DNA from: Lepidostoma basale
Lineage: Eukaryota > Arthropoda > Insecta > Trichoptera > Lepidostomatidae
Assembly: GCA_022606425.2 (NCBI GenBank)
Contig: JAHDVF020001259.1
Coordinates: 1 to 64,000 of the forward strand
DNA: 64,000 nucleotides
Reading direction: 5' to 3'
The first letter of the stretch is position 1. The number at the start of each line of letters is the position of its first letter. Below the pieces are notes generated by a model, which worked only from the letters and a program-made list of their open reading frames with translations, was not told where the DNA came from and made no database searches. The position numbers and the translations under genes are program-made. Positions 29,985 to 41,589 of the stretch are shown in pieces.

Positions 29985-30706
29985 ATGTGAATACAAACGA
30001 TGTATCCAAATCTGTAGGATTGAATAAGAACCTGGCAAATACCAAAGTGATGGGCACGGAAAGGCTTGAAATCAACGTGGACGGCAACAGAATTGAGAAT
30101 GTCCAAGAATATACATACATAGGACACAATATTCAATTGGGCCGAGATAACCAAACTGCACAGCTAAAAAGAACAATCGGACTAAGCTGGGCAGCTTTCG
30201 GAAACATGAGTTACATCCTTAAAAACCGGAAAATACCGATCAACCTGAAACAAAAAGTCTATGAAGCCTGCGTTCTACCAGTTAGTACTTATGGTCTTGA
30301 AACTGTTACATTGTCTAAACAAAGTGCCGAGAAACTACGAGTGACCCAAAGAGCCATGTAAGGAATAAGCCTAAGAGACACAGTCAGAAACGACACGGTG
30401 AGAGAAAAAACAAAGGTCACTAACATCATCCACCGGGTGGCGACTCTAAAATAACAATGGGCAGGTCACGTAGCCAGAATCTCAGATGAAAAGTGGACAA
30501 GAAAACTGCTGACTTGGAGACCGTGGACGGCAAAAAGAAATGCAGGGCGACCGCAACTACGGTGGAAGGATGATCTGAAGAGACACGTCGGAATAACCTG
30601 GATGCAGTGTGCACAGGACAGAGTGACAAGGAAACGAATGGAGGAAGCCTTTGTCCAGGAGTGGACGGGAATAAGCTGAGGAAGAAGAAGAAGAAGAAGA
30701 AGAAGA
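29985..30706 (+). pseudogene. Family B LINE, 5'-truncated copy
   Basis: Frame 29987-30361 (124 codons) starts in the post-palm region: NLANTKVMGTERLEI, EYTYIGHNIQLGRDNQ, CVLPVSTYGLETVTL. After an in-frame stop it continues with SLRDTVRNDTVREKTKVT, QWAGHVARISDEKWTRKL, RPQLRWKDDLKRHVG and VQEWTGIS, then a GAAGAAGAAG tail (30680-30706). Few lesions suggest a young copy. Confidence 0.88.
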
Positions 30707-30860
30707 CATTTATTTAAAAGCAAACTATGTATTGATTTATTTATTACAATACGACCCACGCATGCGATTATAATGATATTTTATGACTCATCAAATTGAA
30801 TTATTCCCTAAGAGCCCAACCCCAAACATCTAAGCAAATTGACTATTAATACACCTTTAA

Positions 30861-31715
30861 TGCTCCCCTCAGGGGTGGTCAAACTTCTCTCTTTATATAT
30901 AATACTTCTATCAATTCTTTAACATTCATACAGCGTATCATGCACGCATGTTTTCTCCAACTATTAACGTGACATTTAATTTTAAATTGATTTCATCAAG
31001 CTACATTTTCCCCAATCTGCTTCTTTTTCAGTGTTCCGATTACACCCTTAACATATACATTTATTATCATTCTCTCTTCAATAATTATTATCTGGCCAAA
31101 CATTCATTATGTTTGCATTTATTTCTTGTATTTGCATTTGACACTCAGGCATAATTGGATTTATCACACATTCGTCTAAGATGTATAGAAGGGAAGCATT
31201 GAACTAGCAAAAGAAGGATAAAAGTAGAATAAATGCATTAGAAATGAGATCTCTTAGACAAATGTGTAGACACTCTGTGTATGATAGAGTGTCGAATGAA
31301 AAAATAAAAAAATAATGCGGTGCGAATGATGGTGTTATGAACAAATTAATGAAAGGATCATTAAAATGTTTTGGACACATGGAAAGAATGAACGAAGAAA
31401 TAATGGTAAACAAAATATATATTGACGATGTAAATGGAACTAGAAATAGAGGAAGACCGAGGAAGATGTGGCACGATCAAATTAATCAAATATTAAATGT
31501 CGACCACGTGAGGAGTCAGAGAAATAGACGTGCGTGCATGACACGATGTATGAATGTTGAGGACCGAGAGAAATATTTCAGAAAAGTTAGTTAGTTTTTC
31601 GTCTAAGATTTCATTTCTACTGCATTTATTCAACTTTCATCCGTATTTTGCCATTCCATGCTTCGCTTTTATACATAAGGGTCGGTACAAAAATACTATT
31701 TTTGACTACCATTTT
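30861..31715 (-). mobile_element. Older RTE-A copy split by a newer one
   Basis: Strongly diverged minus-strand RTE-A at 30861-31182 and 31598-31715, continuous across the inserted copy at TTCGTCTAAGAT. The distal part keeps the WQNTDES-like block. Frames are destroyed. Confidence 0.75.
31183..31597 (+). mobile_element. RTE-A LINE nested in RTE-A, 12-bp TSD
   Basis: The plus strand reads KDKSRINALEMRSLRQMC, NKLMKGSLKCFGHMERMNEE and NRGRPRKMWHDQI, and ends early after MTRCMNVEDRE, with only a short TTAGTTAG tail. TTCGTCTAAGAT is repeated at 31171-31182 and 31598-31609. Confidence 0.88.
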
Positions 31716-31730
31716 AACAATATCATATAT

Positions 31731-32340
31731 TTCAATTTCAATTTCAATTTATTTTTTTTAAATCATAAACATTACAGTATATAACCAAAGCGCTTATGAC
31801 TATACAGTTAGGTAAAAAAAAACTATTTTAAACAGTAAATACAATTATAAAATTTAAAAATAAACAAAAACACAAAAAACACGAGATAATTAAAAACTAA
31901 AGACCAAATAAGTAATTAGAAACAATAAGAAGAACAACACATTATTTAAGAGATAGATGTTTTCTGAGAGTAGCCTCACTATCGTGGAAGATGTCCACAT
32001 CCGAAGAGATGCGGTTTAGAAGGATTATTGCCTTGCCCACGGGCATAACCTTAGGTAAATTGGTTCTACACAGTGGCAGGTGAAATAATATATGTTGCCT
32101 TTGTCGCAGATAATTGTCTGGGACAAACAAAGGCAAGTCATTCAAAATATCCGAGTTATGTATTCGACCACGAATCAGTTGAAAAAAATTAACACCCAAA
32201 TGGATAGTTCGTCTAATTTCCAATGATTGGTAGTCCAGCATACCCAGCAAGAAATCATTGGGTACAGCCAGGGGTAATAACCGTTATCTTTGAGGTACAA
32301 AAACGTAAAAACTTTTTTTGTACCTTTTCAATCAATATAA
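31731..32340 (-). pseudogene. Family E LINE (E2 subfamily), 3' part
   Basis: Minus frame 31942-32250 reads MLDYQSLEIRRTIHLGV, FVPDNYLRQRQHILF, LCRTNLPKVMPVGKAIILLN and DVDIFHDSE. The tail is a run of TTGAAATTGAAATTG (31731-31752). It is close to the copy at 56.7 kb but more decayed, and 5'-truncated near 32340. Confidence 0.82.
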
Positions 32341-32523
32341 TATGTGTTTACAAAAAAACTCAGTTTATTACCCAATAAATTAATTAAATCCTGTTAATCA
32401 CAGTTTAGAAGAATTTTGAAGAGAGAATAAAAGGTTTCTCTAAATTATATAGCAAAATAAAGATTTCCAATACATAAAATAAACTATGTTTAAATATTTT
32501 CGTAAGGTCGTTCATTGTCAAAT

Positions 32524-33870
32524 CGTGGAAATCATTGGTTCCCAAAGGAGACGGTTCCGCCCCCGTAGTGGGCGGTGGAGCTTTCCAAGGGGGCAGTAGA
32601 CAGAGGTAAATAGGGGGCATTAAGGGAGTCATTGGGGGGGCGCCAAGGCGTATAAATTTTAATATATGACAATTAAATACTTTGTAAATAAGTTCTTCGT
32701 GATGAAGCAATTCCATCTATCTATCGCAATATTAATGTTTTCGACATATTATATTTGATAAACTAACTAACCAACACGCCGTTACCCGGGAGGGGTAGGC
32801 AGAGAGGATGGATCGCCACATTGTTCTATCCTGGCATAATTCTCGCGCTTCTTCTACATTCACACATGGTGAAAGGCCACCTTTAAGTAATTGATTAATT
32901 TGGTCATGCCATGTCTTCCTTGGCATTCCTCGACTTCTATTTCCATTCACACTACTTGTATATATATTTTAACCATTCTTCCCTCATCCATTCGTTACAT
33001 ATGTCCAAACCATCTAAGTGACCCTTTCTTGATTTTATTTATCACGCATTCATCCGCCTTACATTCCTTTCTTACTTCATCATTAGATATTCTATCAAAT
33101 GTTGTTTTTTAACCCATTCATTATTTTTATTCAACGGCTATTATCCTACTTTCATCCTTCTTCTGCCAACTCCAAGCTTCACTTCTATACATAAGGTTCG
33201 GCATTAGAACTCCATTATGCACTGCCATCTTTGCTTAAGTCGATATATTTATATTTGCGGTAATGGCTTTGAGTGCACCATTTTTTTTTCTAGTTCCCTT
33301 CATCCGATATCTTTCTCCATTCTTTCATCTCTTATAAACATGCTACCCAGATAAATAAATTCCGTAACTTGCTCTAATTTCTCACTGTTAGCACTTATGT
33401 CACAATCCGTCATACATTCTTCTTTTTCAAAAATACCATAACATTAAACTTTGACACGTTCATTAAAAGGTCATACTTATTGTATACTTCGTACATTCTT
33501 GGCATTAGGACTTGTAGATCGTCAATGCTGTCAGCGATTAAAACAGCGTCGTCTGTATATATAAAGCAGCTGATGGACATATCGTTCATTTTCGCACCAG
33601 CGTTTATGCCACATAATTCTTTCATACACTTGTCCATGTAGAAATTAAACAACCACGTGGACATTACACAACCCTGTTTGACACCTTTTGTTATATTATA
33701 TTTGATAATTTTTTGAATTTCAACTTTGATTGTGTATAACAAAATTTAAAAAAAATACATAACGATTATGGGAGAGGAGGCGTTATTTTTTTTTTCTTGG
33801 TAATAGAGCCCTGGTCTAGAAAAGATTGGGGACCTTTGGTGTAGATCTAAGGGGCATCAGAAAAAACTGA
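32524..33870. mobile_element. Possible hAT-like element hosting an RTE-A copy
   Basis: Left end ATTGGTTCCCAAAGGAG and right end GATTGGGGACCTTTGG look like complementary hAT-type termini, and 8-bp flanks (GTGGAAAT / GTGTAGAT) agree at six positions. No transposase is present. The evidence is weak: the ends could be chance or separate elements. Confidence 0.3.
32761..33692 (-). mobile_element. RTE-A LINE, 5'-truncated copy with 15-bp TSD
   Basis: Minus frame 33410-33742 reads GVKQGCVMSTWLFN, GAKMNDMSISCFIYTDDAVL (YTDD at the YADD site) and LLMNVSKFNVMVF. Downstream parts are frameshifted, to NRSRGMPRKTWHDQI at 32732-32950. ATATTATATTTGATA flanks the copy (32746-32760 and 33693-33707). Confidence 0.9.
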
Positions 33871-34721
33871 CGTTTTATATTTCAAAGACGGTTCAAAAGA
33901 AATTATATCTAAAAAAAATATAGCTTATTATCTCATGAGATTTTAATGAAAGTAAAGAAAAAAATAACAATAAAATCTTTGAAAATCTTCAGAATCTGAT
34001 GCCTCATTCGTGGAAGGATCAATATCCTTTGCGAAAATTGGAGAAGAATAAATGTAAATACAGACATATGAAAATAACTTATTCAAATTACAGTTTAAAA
34101 TGAGTATTTTATTTGAAAATTAAATTTGGAACCATTGTTCCGAGGACCAATTATGTGACCCAGAAGGTCGAAAATACCCGGGGAAAAAAATCTCTCGATT
34201 TTGAAATTGTATAATTTTAATTGACATTCGATAGGGGTGGTCCTTTTCCGAAACGGCTAGGGATAGAGGGGGAGGGGGTGACATCCCTTTAGATTTACAA
34301 AATATAATATTTAAATTTTAATCATAATTGCGCTCCAAAGGCGACAGACGTTACAGCGAGACGGGGTGAGTAGAGGGGTGCGTAATATAAAATTTCTAAT
34401 TGGAAAGCAGAAAGGGTTTGTAATTTCCCAGTGGAAAAGAGAAGCAATGAAGTCAAGGAGTCTTGCATGCCAATTAATTTCTCGAGATCACGCTTGTTGC
34501 TCCAGTCCGAGACGGTGCGACGAATGAGAAATCGAAAGAAAAAAAATGGTAATCGAAGTATTTTTCAATTATTTTTTTCTCAGCGACAAGCACACTTTTG
34601 AAAAAAGGGTTCTTTGGCTGTCTTTGAGCATTATAATTATCCATTCAAGATTTAATTCTTAATCAGAAATTCATTTAAAAAGATTTTAATGTTTGCAACA
34701 AGACTTAGATTAACAAAATCT
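33871..34721. other. No gene recognised
   Basis: Unassigned. A G-rich patch (34230-34280) and otherwise AT-rich sequence, with no frame or shared repeat that I recognise. Confidence 0.4.
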
Positions 34722-34912
34722 ATTTAAATAGTCCATTGTTTTGGCCGACACTTTAACATTATAAACTGTTAGATTAATAACTTTGTTTATGTATCACAAT
34801 TCTGTGATTATTTTACGCGACAGCTGTTTCGTCAAACCTATGTTGACATCATCGGGTGTTATTGTAACACCTGATAATGTCAACATAGGTTGATGAAACA
34901 GCTGTCCGCACA
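34722..34912. mobile_element. P1 fold-back element, right arm truncated
   Basis: The left arm begins at the conserved end AATAGTCCATTGTTTTGGC and contains a minus-strand motif (34815-34854: CCGATGA, extra T, GTCAACATAGGTTTGAC, GAAACAGCTGTC). The right arm (34871-34908) reads CTGATAA, extra T, GTCAAC-ATAG-GTTGAT, GAAACAGCTGTC and is cut off just after. Box 1 is mutated in both. Confidence 0.7.
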
Positions 34913-34913
34913 A

Positions 34914-35400
34914 TATCATCGCTCCATCTGGTTGGCTGTCTCCCGACACTTCTCCGACACTTCTCCGACCCAACTTTGGCCTCCATTCAGTAACCCTCTG
35001 ACTCCATCTTCCATCATCCCGTCGATATATATGACCAGCCCACTGCCACTTCATCCTCGCGATGCGTATCTCTACATCAGTGACCCTAGTTCGTCTTATA
35101 ATCTCCATGTTGAGTATATGGTCTCTAAGCGAGATACTCAACATGGATCTTTCCATGACCCGTTGTGCATATGATTTTGTGCATTGCTTTTTTAATTAAC
35201 GTCCATTTCTCAGATCCAAAGATCATCACAGGTAACACACACTGGTCCAGCACTTTTGTTTTTAAATTTTGTGGCATACCGACATGAAGATGTTGCCCAG
35301 CCTTACGAATGCAGACCAACCGAGTTGTATTCTCCTATCAATCTCCTTGACTTGACCCCCTCTTCCAAAAGCCAACAGATGGCCAAGGTACACATATTCA
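34914..35400 (-). pseudogene. Family B LINE (second subfamily), 3' part
   Basis: Minus frames 34794-35156 and 35125-35319 read LKTKVLDQCVLPVMIFGSEKW, SISLRDHI, RIARMKWQWAGHIYRRDDGRWSQ and RVTEWRPKLGRRSVG. The upstream 35320-35400 reads VDEYVYLGHLL. It is related to the 30 kb copy but with RPKLGRRSVG instead of RPWTAKR. Confidence 0.82.
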
Positions 35401-35434
35401 TCTACCACTTCTACATATATTTACTATATTTACT

Positions 35435-35960
35435 AACTAACTAATTAACCATCACGCCGTCTACCCAAAGGGGTAGGCAGAAAGAATGGACTGCCACACT
35501 TTTCTTTCCTGACATATTTCTCTCGCTTCCTCAACATTCATACATCGTTTCATGCACGCACGTCGATTTCTCTGACTCCTCACATGGCCGACATTCAATA
35601 TTTGATTTATTTGATCGTGCCACGTTTTCCTCGGTCTTCCTCTATTTCTGGTTCCATTTACATCATTAACATATAATTTTTTAACCATTCTTTCTTCATT
35701 CATTCTTTCCATATGTCCAAACCATCTTAATGATCCTTTCATTATTTTGTTCATGACACCATCATTCGCACCGCATTCACTTCTTATATTTTCATTCGAC
35801 ACTCTATCATACACAGAGTATCCACACATTCGTCTAAGAGATCTCATTTCTACTGCATTTATTCTACTTTCATCCTTCTTTTGCCAGTTCCATGCTTCGC
35901 TTCCATACATAAACGTCGGTAGAAGAACACCATTGTGCACTGCCATTCTAGCTTTTTTGG
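35435..35960 (-). mobile_element. RTE-A LINE, 3' part with a 161-codon open frame
   Basis: Minus frame 35461-35946 runs without a stop from MAVHNGVLLPTFMYGSEAW through CGYSVYDRVSNENIRSECG, GHMERMNEERM and RGRPRKTWHDQI to SAYPFG: one of the least damaged C-termini here. ATATTTACT (35426-35434 and 35961-35969) is a likely short target duplication. Confidence 0.9.
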
Positions 35961-35969
35961 ATATTTACT

Positions 35970-36639
35970 TCACCATAATCATTTTTCCTATTCCATTGAC
36001 AAATACAAACTATTTGTTTAACGTTTGCATCAATATAAATCATCACGACATACTCGTACTACATAAAAAAAAATATATCGAAATTATATCAAATTTAAAT
36101 TTCGAACCGGATTCCAGAGGAGTTTAAAAAAACAAGAGTTATTTTTAAACTGTATTTATAAAAGTGCCATCGTTACGCTACGTAACCTAATAAAATTATA
36201 CCTTTTCAATTGTTTTCTGTGAAATCACGTACCTCGTACAGGGTAAACAGTAACACACGTAAACATTGTGACCGTTATTAGGTAATTACTGTGAAAACGT
36301 TTTACTTCCACGGTCCGCGATCTTGTTACAGATATAACGAATGTGTTCGGGTAAACAAAAAACCCTTAAAATGCTCAATTATCATCGAGACTATTATGTA
36401 GGCGGCTGGGGTAGCAGTGGACAGAGTTAATAGTGCGCCACACCCGAGCTGTTAACAAGGGTAGGTTAATAAAGAACTAATCATATTACAATAAATTTAT
36501 TTCCCATATTCGAAATGTTCCCGTTATCCCTTCCCTCCCCTAAATCCAAATTATACCCCCTCCACCTTAATACATAGCTCCACCTTATTTTTAAATATAA
36601 GTGAACACTTTGTTTTATTATATATTGTTTTAATTTTGT
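35970..36639. other. No gene recognised
   Basis: Unassigned. No repeat from the rest of the window found. Confidence 0.4.
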
Positions 36640-36840
36640 ACATCTAAAATGGTAAGGTTAGAACCGAAACATGTCCGTGAAAAGTTAAATAAAGTGCAGT
36701 ATTGACTGCAATATATTTATTCAAATATGTTTTACTTTGTAACACTTTTTATAAAATATAAATAAAATTAAAACTTAACATTTAAATAGAAATAACCAAT
36801 TGTTTCGGGACACAAACGCTCTTTATCAGTTTAGTTACGT
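36640..36840. repeat. Decayed hammerhead-like fold-back
   Basis: Plus arm: GGTAAGGTTAGAACC then GAAACATGTCC (36652-36681). Minus arm: CTGATAA, stem remnant, CCC, GAAACAATTGG (36798-36833), with another palindromic candidate stem III (CAATTG). The arms are not complementary to each other along their length. Confidence 0.4.
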
Positions 36841-37611
36841 AATATGTGTACAAAATAAATATAAAAAATAAGATTAATTAATAAATAATTAAACACATTT
36901 TTAAAGAGGGATATTATTGCGCAACTTTAAATTAAGAATAAAAGAGCACATAATATGTCTCTCAAATAAATAATTTTTCCGAATTCGAAAAGCATCTCAT
37001 TGAAAAAGATCATTCAATATACGAGTATAAAGATAACTGCGTTTTAATTTACATGTCAATGTATAATCTTGAAATTTTAGAAATTAAAAAGGCAATTATA
37101 ATTATTATTAATAATCAAATAAACTTAACTCTAACTCCAATAATTTATTTAGTACTTTTGTCACAAGATTAATACCTGGATTTCAAAAAACTTTAAAATA
37201 TTATTTTAGATATATTGAAAAATATTTGTTCGTTCGATTGAAAAAAATCATTTTGACTTCTGTCAAAATTGACTACGAGTACATTCATGAAAAAATTTTT
37301 AAATAATTATTTTGTATAATAATTGTAATATATAACTGCAATAATGAAGGGTTTCTGTATCCCGTAACATGTTTATTTTAATGTTTAATTTAAAATTTTA
37401 TTTCTATAAATTTTTAATTAAAGAGTCGTGTTACAAAGTAAAAAAAATTCAACGACATTAATCTAAAGCTTCGCCGGGAAAAAGTGAAAACTATTTGTGG
37501 AGTATTTTGAAGGTCGGCAAAGATTGGAGAACTTTGATCAAATGTGGACCTATAGACGAATCCTGAGGTACTAAGCTCAACCCCAAAATATTGGAAAGTA
37601 TTACTTGAAAC
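36841..37611. other. No gene recognised
   Basis: Very AT-rich, no recognisable content. Confidence 0.45.
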
Positions 37612-37622
37612 TGGTTAAAGGA

Positions 37623-38047
37623 TGAAATTTAATTGTATCTCAATAGAGACGAAGATGCAAACTGGAAATATGGTTGATCAAAGTGTTTACAGGACTTATG
37701 ACCTGTCATTGGTTGGGTTAAGCGCACGCTTTATGTAATTACAACATTCCCCATTCCACATATTTCTTTATGACCATGAAAGACAAATTTTTGGAGGTTG
37801 TATATATGTTACAAATCTTTGCTTATCTTCACATGTCAGTTTCAATACAGTCAGATTACATATGTTAATCTTTTTAAGATTAATCCATATAATCCACACA
37901 CTAACGCCATCTATGGAGATTAATTTTTAGCGTTTAGCAAACTTCTTTATTAACACAATGTGAAGGCTATCGCCATTAGCGCGTTGTGAAATCTGTGTGT
38001 GAAATCCAGTATTCGTATACAAGTATAAGTATACATTCACAAAAATA
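37623..38047. mobile_element. R1 repeat, 425 bp, with 11-bp TSD
   Basis: Complete copy from AATTGTATCTCAATAGAGACG to GTATAAGTATACATTCAC. TGGTTAAAGGA flanks it (37612-37622 and 38048-38058). The length agrees with the 424-bp copy at 51.4 kb although the arm arrangement differs: here the left arm is the short inverted one. No coding capacity. Confidence 0.82.
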
Positions 38048-38058
38048 TGGTTAAAGGA

Positions 38059-38455
38059 GTTTCAGACCTTCTTTCCACTGTCACGAAGGTCGTCAACTAG
38101 TATGTTATGCATATTGAATATGTCAAAACAATTTTCGTAATTGGGATATTTCGTAAATTTGGTAAGGTGGAACAGCACGGTAGAATGATAGACGACCATG
38201 CCTCATTACGGGTTCCATACTAAGGTCGCGTCATTAATGAGCTGTATCGAAAAGTTTTATATTCACGACCTATTATTATTACCACCGCCAGGGTGGAGGG
38301 CCATCTCAACCCCCGCCCTTGAGCCCTACAGCTGTTTAATAATCTTATTGATCGCTCACACAAAAAGGGCGGTATTGTACATTAAAATTGATTGATGATT
38401 TCATAATGGTCAAAAGTTTTCTAAAATCTGTAATATTATGTTAATCTTATTAAAA
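38059..38455. other. No gene recognised
   Basis: Unassigned. A 65-codon plus frame at 38198-38395 has no known motif; a GC-richer patch lies at 38280-38330. Confidence 0.4.
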
Positions 38456-38607
38456 AGTTGGAGAAATCGACGGGCGTGCATGACACGATGTATAAATGTT
38501 GAGGAATCAAGATGAAGTATGCCAGGAAAAACAGTGTATACGAGTATACGATCCATTATTTCTGCCTACCCCTTCAGAGACAGCGTGATAGTTTGTTCGT
38601 TAGTTAA
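38456..38607 (+). mobile_element. RTE-A 3' tip
   Basis: GAGAAATCGACGGGCGTGCA, ATGACACGATGTATAAATG and CTGCCTACCCCTTCAGAGAC, with a worn GCGTGATAG end and a short TTAG-like tail. Confidence 0.8.
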
Positions 38608-38611
38608 TACA

Positions 38612-39010
38612 AACAAAAACGTCTGTTTTCTAGAAGCCATATTATCGCACGCTTAATAGAACACTGGCTTAACTAAAAAAAGCAAGTTTTGCTCAATCTG
38701 ACATGAGTCGGTGTTTTAACAAAAACAGTCGAAAAACACGTACGAATAAAAAAGACCGATATACTCGTAGTGTGATGGAGGTCAATTGGCGGAATTTTGA
38801 CTTAATTTTAACGCGAAACGATGGATAGCGTTAACACAAGCCTTTGTCTAATGTTAACTCAATTATGACCTAAACCATAATCGGTCAGTTTACTATTAAG
38901 CGAGCGTTATATTTTATGAAAATGACATGTTTCGGCTTTTAAAAGCATTATCAAATGTCATTCTATCAGAGTTTTACATCGTTGTTCAAGAAACAATAAA
39001 TAAGTTAGTT
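38612..39010. mobile_element. P4 fold-back pieces
   Basis: AAACGTCTGTTTTCTAGAAG at 38612-38634 and, about 290 bp on, a minus-strand core TTTGATAA, T, GCTTTTAAAAGCC, GAAACATGTC (38929-38961) are P4 arm landmarks also found at 41.6-41.8 kb. The segment between is unassigned. Confidence 0.5.
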
Positions 39011-39149
39011 ATTAAACTGACTATTTTACGTAAAATTGAAAAAAATTATAAAACATAAAACATTGTATTTTCACAACACTTTTTGCACTTTTCACAAACA
39101 TAATTCGGGACGAAGACTTCCCTTCTTTAAAAATGTTCAGCCAAGACGT

Positions 39150-39520
39150 TCCCTAGACCACAACAATCAGATACATTGGATTCTAAGCTGACATGGAAGG
39201 CCACATATTACAAATAAAGTCAAAGCCGCGTCAAAAGCAATCTCAGCCCTGTTACCAATGTTAGCTTGAAACAGCAAATTAAGCACCGACAATAAACTCC
39301 TGATGTACAAAACAGTCATAAGGCCGATCTTCACTTACGCAGCCCCAATCTGGGGCTATGCAGCTTCGAGTCACATACGAAAACTACAAATCTTGCAAAA
39401 TAAGGCTATCCGTTTATTGCTTGGTGCGCCTTCGTGGACCAGAATCACACAGTGTAGTAATCTAGCAATCAAATAAAAGAGAATCATTACTTATATACTA
39501 AATGACTTATTGAGACCAAC
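39150..39520 (+). pseudogene. Jockey-like LINE fragment
   Basis: With frameshifts the plus strand reads TLDSKLTWKPHITNK, LLMYKTVIRPIFTYAAPIWG and HIRKLQILQNKAIRLLLGAP. This order (LDS.LTW..HI, YK.V.RP..TYA.P.WG, LQ..QNK..R) is characteristic of the C-terminal part of Jockey-clade LINEs. Confidence 0.7.
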
Positions 39521-39584
39521 CGGAACCTCTTGACAGGATAATATTCTGGTTGACAGGGCTAGGTTGGGCGAATCGGACTGTTGA

Positions 39585-39905
39585 TGTTGAAGCAAGTCAA
39601 AGACAGCACAGATTGTTTTATTTGCCGCGCTGCAAAACCAATCTGCCAATGGTTATGCCTGTGGGTAGGGCAATCTTATTGCTCAATCGGATCGCCTCGG
39701 AGTTCGACATATTTCGTGATAGTGTGAGTTGCCTCAGGGAAGCAATATCAACGTTATGATTTTTTCTTATTCTTAAGCTTAATTTTTTTTAAAGCTTCTC
39801 TTTTTATAATATAATTGCAAACGATCTGGAATTGTATGTCTGTAATGTTTGTGATTTTTATCAAAATAATTTTTTTATCAAAATGAAGCAAAATCGCAGG
39901 ATAGT
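39585..39905 (+). mobile_element. Family E LINE (E2), 3' end
   Basis: Frame 39550-39759 reads QRQHRLFYLPRCKTNLPMVM and GRAILLLNRIASEFDIFRDS. The 3' UTR (TTGTATGTCTGTAATGTTTG) matches 57.38 kb. Tail: ATCAAAATAA runs. Confidence 0.82.
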
Positions 39906-39959
39906 AGAGCTTGGAGGAAAATCATCAAGTTTTCTGGCCATATGAAGTTATAGTAAGTA

Positions 39960-40075
39960 GCTGGTATTGACCAGTCTGCCAATGCCAGCTAGCCTGGCAA
40001 AACCGGTCGCTGTCGATATAAAGACAAAAAGTAGAAGTTGTCATTAAAAGAACATCGTTTCATTTAATTATTACA
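39960..40075 (+). mobile_element. P2 fold-back, single arm
   Basis: CTGCCAATGCCAG-CTAG-CCTGGC, then AAAACCGGTCGCTG, TATAAAGACAAAAAGTAG and ATCGTTTCATTTAATTATT. The core has a mutated box 1 and CAAAAC for CGAAAC. Confidence 0.55.
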
Positions 40076-40160
40076 CAATTTATTTTAATATAATAAAGAA
40101 ATCCACCATGCTTGAAGAGGTTGGGGAGGCTATAGGATATTAGGCACAAGAAATTCAACA

Positions 40161-40451
40161 TTGTGTACTTTAGTACGTACCTTCATAGAATATTCTGACA
40201 TTTTTACGCGCCCTGGAAGACACTCCCTCGAGAAATTTTGTATTTGTGAGCAATCCATCGGCGCATATAATTTATCGGTTTACGATGTTTTCCGATACCG
40301 CCCAAGATTAGTGGTTAGACGTAAAGGAACCGAATTGCCGAAATATCTTACGCTATTGGAAAATAATAAGTCTTTCGTTCGTATTAAAGTCAAAATACTT
40401 ACACTGAAAAAGACGCGTGATAGTGGGCGGAACGATAATGATAAAATATGA
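40161..40451 (+). other. Unrecognised 96-codon open frame
   Basis: The open frame encodes a basic protein with no motif, signal peptide or membrane segment that I recognise. The last 25 residues are rich in Lys/Arg/Asp. It is not part of any repeat family seen here and its base composition is less AT-rich than the flanks. It may be a fragment of an unknown element, a host exon or chance. No splice or promoter evidence was identified. Confidence 0.2.
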
Positions 40452-40643
40452 GGGCTATAAAATGATTTTAAATCAATTCAGCATACGAGTATTATACAAT
40501 AATAAAACCTATATTTATTTATAATACTAAACATGATTGTTTAATGGTTTTACTTGAATCCAACTAAAACCACTAAACAATCGTGTTAACTACAATATTA
40601 TAAATATTTAATAATAGAGTTTTACAAAACTAATACCTTAACC

Positions 40644-41063
40644 CAGTGGTTCTTAACCGGGGTTCGGTGAGTCAGTCTCCCGGGTTCGGCGGAGGTCAAA
40701 ACACACACCCGACTTATTATACGATATTATGAAATATTAGAATACTTTGTTGCGAAAATGACAAGACACTTGCCAAGGTAAAGCCGCGCATTTCTGAACT
40801 GGTCTCTGAAAGGCAACAGCAGAAGTCACAATGATTTGCAGTAAATATTCATTATTATGTTTTCGTTTCTATGAGAAAATCATGTTTTAATGGTTTTGTC
40901 ATTTGTTTTTAATGGTTTTGGTCATTAAGTGTACCTATGTATAAATATATACCTATGTTTTGAATTTGAAAAAATCATATTTTATTTTTCCAATTAAGGG
41001 TTCGGTGCACGCGCATATGAAACTGGTGGAGTTCAGTACCTCCAGCAAGGTTAAGAACCCCTG
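40644..41063. mobile_element. hAT-type MITE, 420 bp, with 8-bp TSD
   Basis: Terminal inverted repeats CAGTGGTTCTTAACC / GGTTAAGAACCCCTG (one or two mismatches) and an exact 8-bp target duplication CCTTAACC (40636-40643 and 41064-41071). No transposase. Subterminal sequence GGGGTTCGGTGAGTC is repeated in similar form near the other end (GGGTTCGGTGCAC). Confidence 0.92.
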
Positions 41064-41094
41064 CCTTAACCATCAACAAAACCTATATTATTTT

Positions 41095-41325
41095 TAAATA
41101 AAATAATACTACACTTCAAGTACTTGTATCTAAACCACTTTATTTGGTTACATTAAACTGGTTTTGCTCCACTGGAGTTTCGTCAGGGTGAAAGAGACAG
41201 AAAAGAAACATTACAGAAAATTATTATTTCACCCTGACAAAGCTCCGGCGGGAGCGAAATCGGTTGCTGTTACCAGATAAAGTCGTTTAGATACAAATAC
41301 TAAAAGCGTATTATTATTTTATTTA
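41095..41325. mobile_element. P7 fold-back pair, decayed hammerhead-like
   Basis: Inverted arms: the left reads on the minus strand CTGACGA, A, ACTCC-AGT-GGAGC, AAAACCAG; the right on the plus strand CTGACAA, A, GCTCC-GGCG-GGAGC, GAAATCGGTTG. Outer arms share ACTTGTATCTAAACCACTTTAT and complement. The stem II sequence is again different, and the extra base here is A. Confidence 0.6.
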
Positions 41326-41433
41326 ATAATGTCATACCACAAATTAAGTGATTCACACGAAAGTTTATATTATTTTATATTATATGATTGCAGAAGATCT
41401 AAAGAAACAAGAATCATAAATATATATCAAATC

Positions 41434-41588
41434 AAATCAAATCAGTTTATTTACTCAAAAGACATTACAAACAGCATAAATGTTTAAGGCATCTATTGAG
41501 TACAGGTAAGATATAATACACATACACCATAATAACAGGAACGCATTAGTGATAGTTCGACATTAGGAAGACAAGATACTTGATACAA
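41434..41588 (-). mobile_element. Family E 3' UTR fragment
   Basis: ATCAAATCAAATCAAATCAG tail followed by TTTACTCAAAAGACATTACA and CTATTGAGTACAGGTAAG, as at 25.95, 52.08 and 60.08 kb. No codons included. Confidence 0.8.
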
Positions 41589-41589
41589 A

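Noticed and set aside
32524..33870. Confident hAT call
   Set aside because: The terminal match is short and the 8-bp flanks agree at only six positions, so it is listed at low confidence only.
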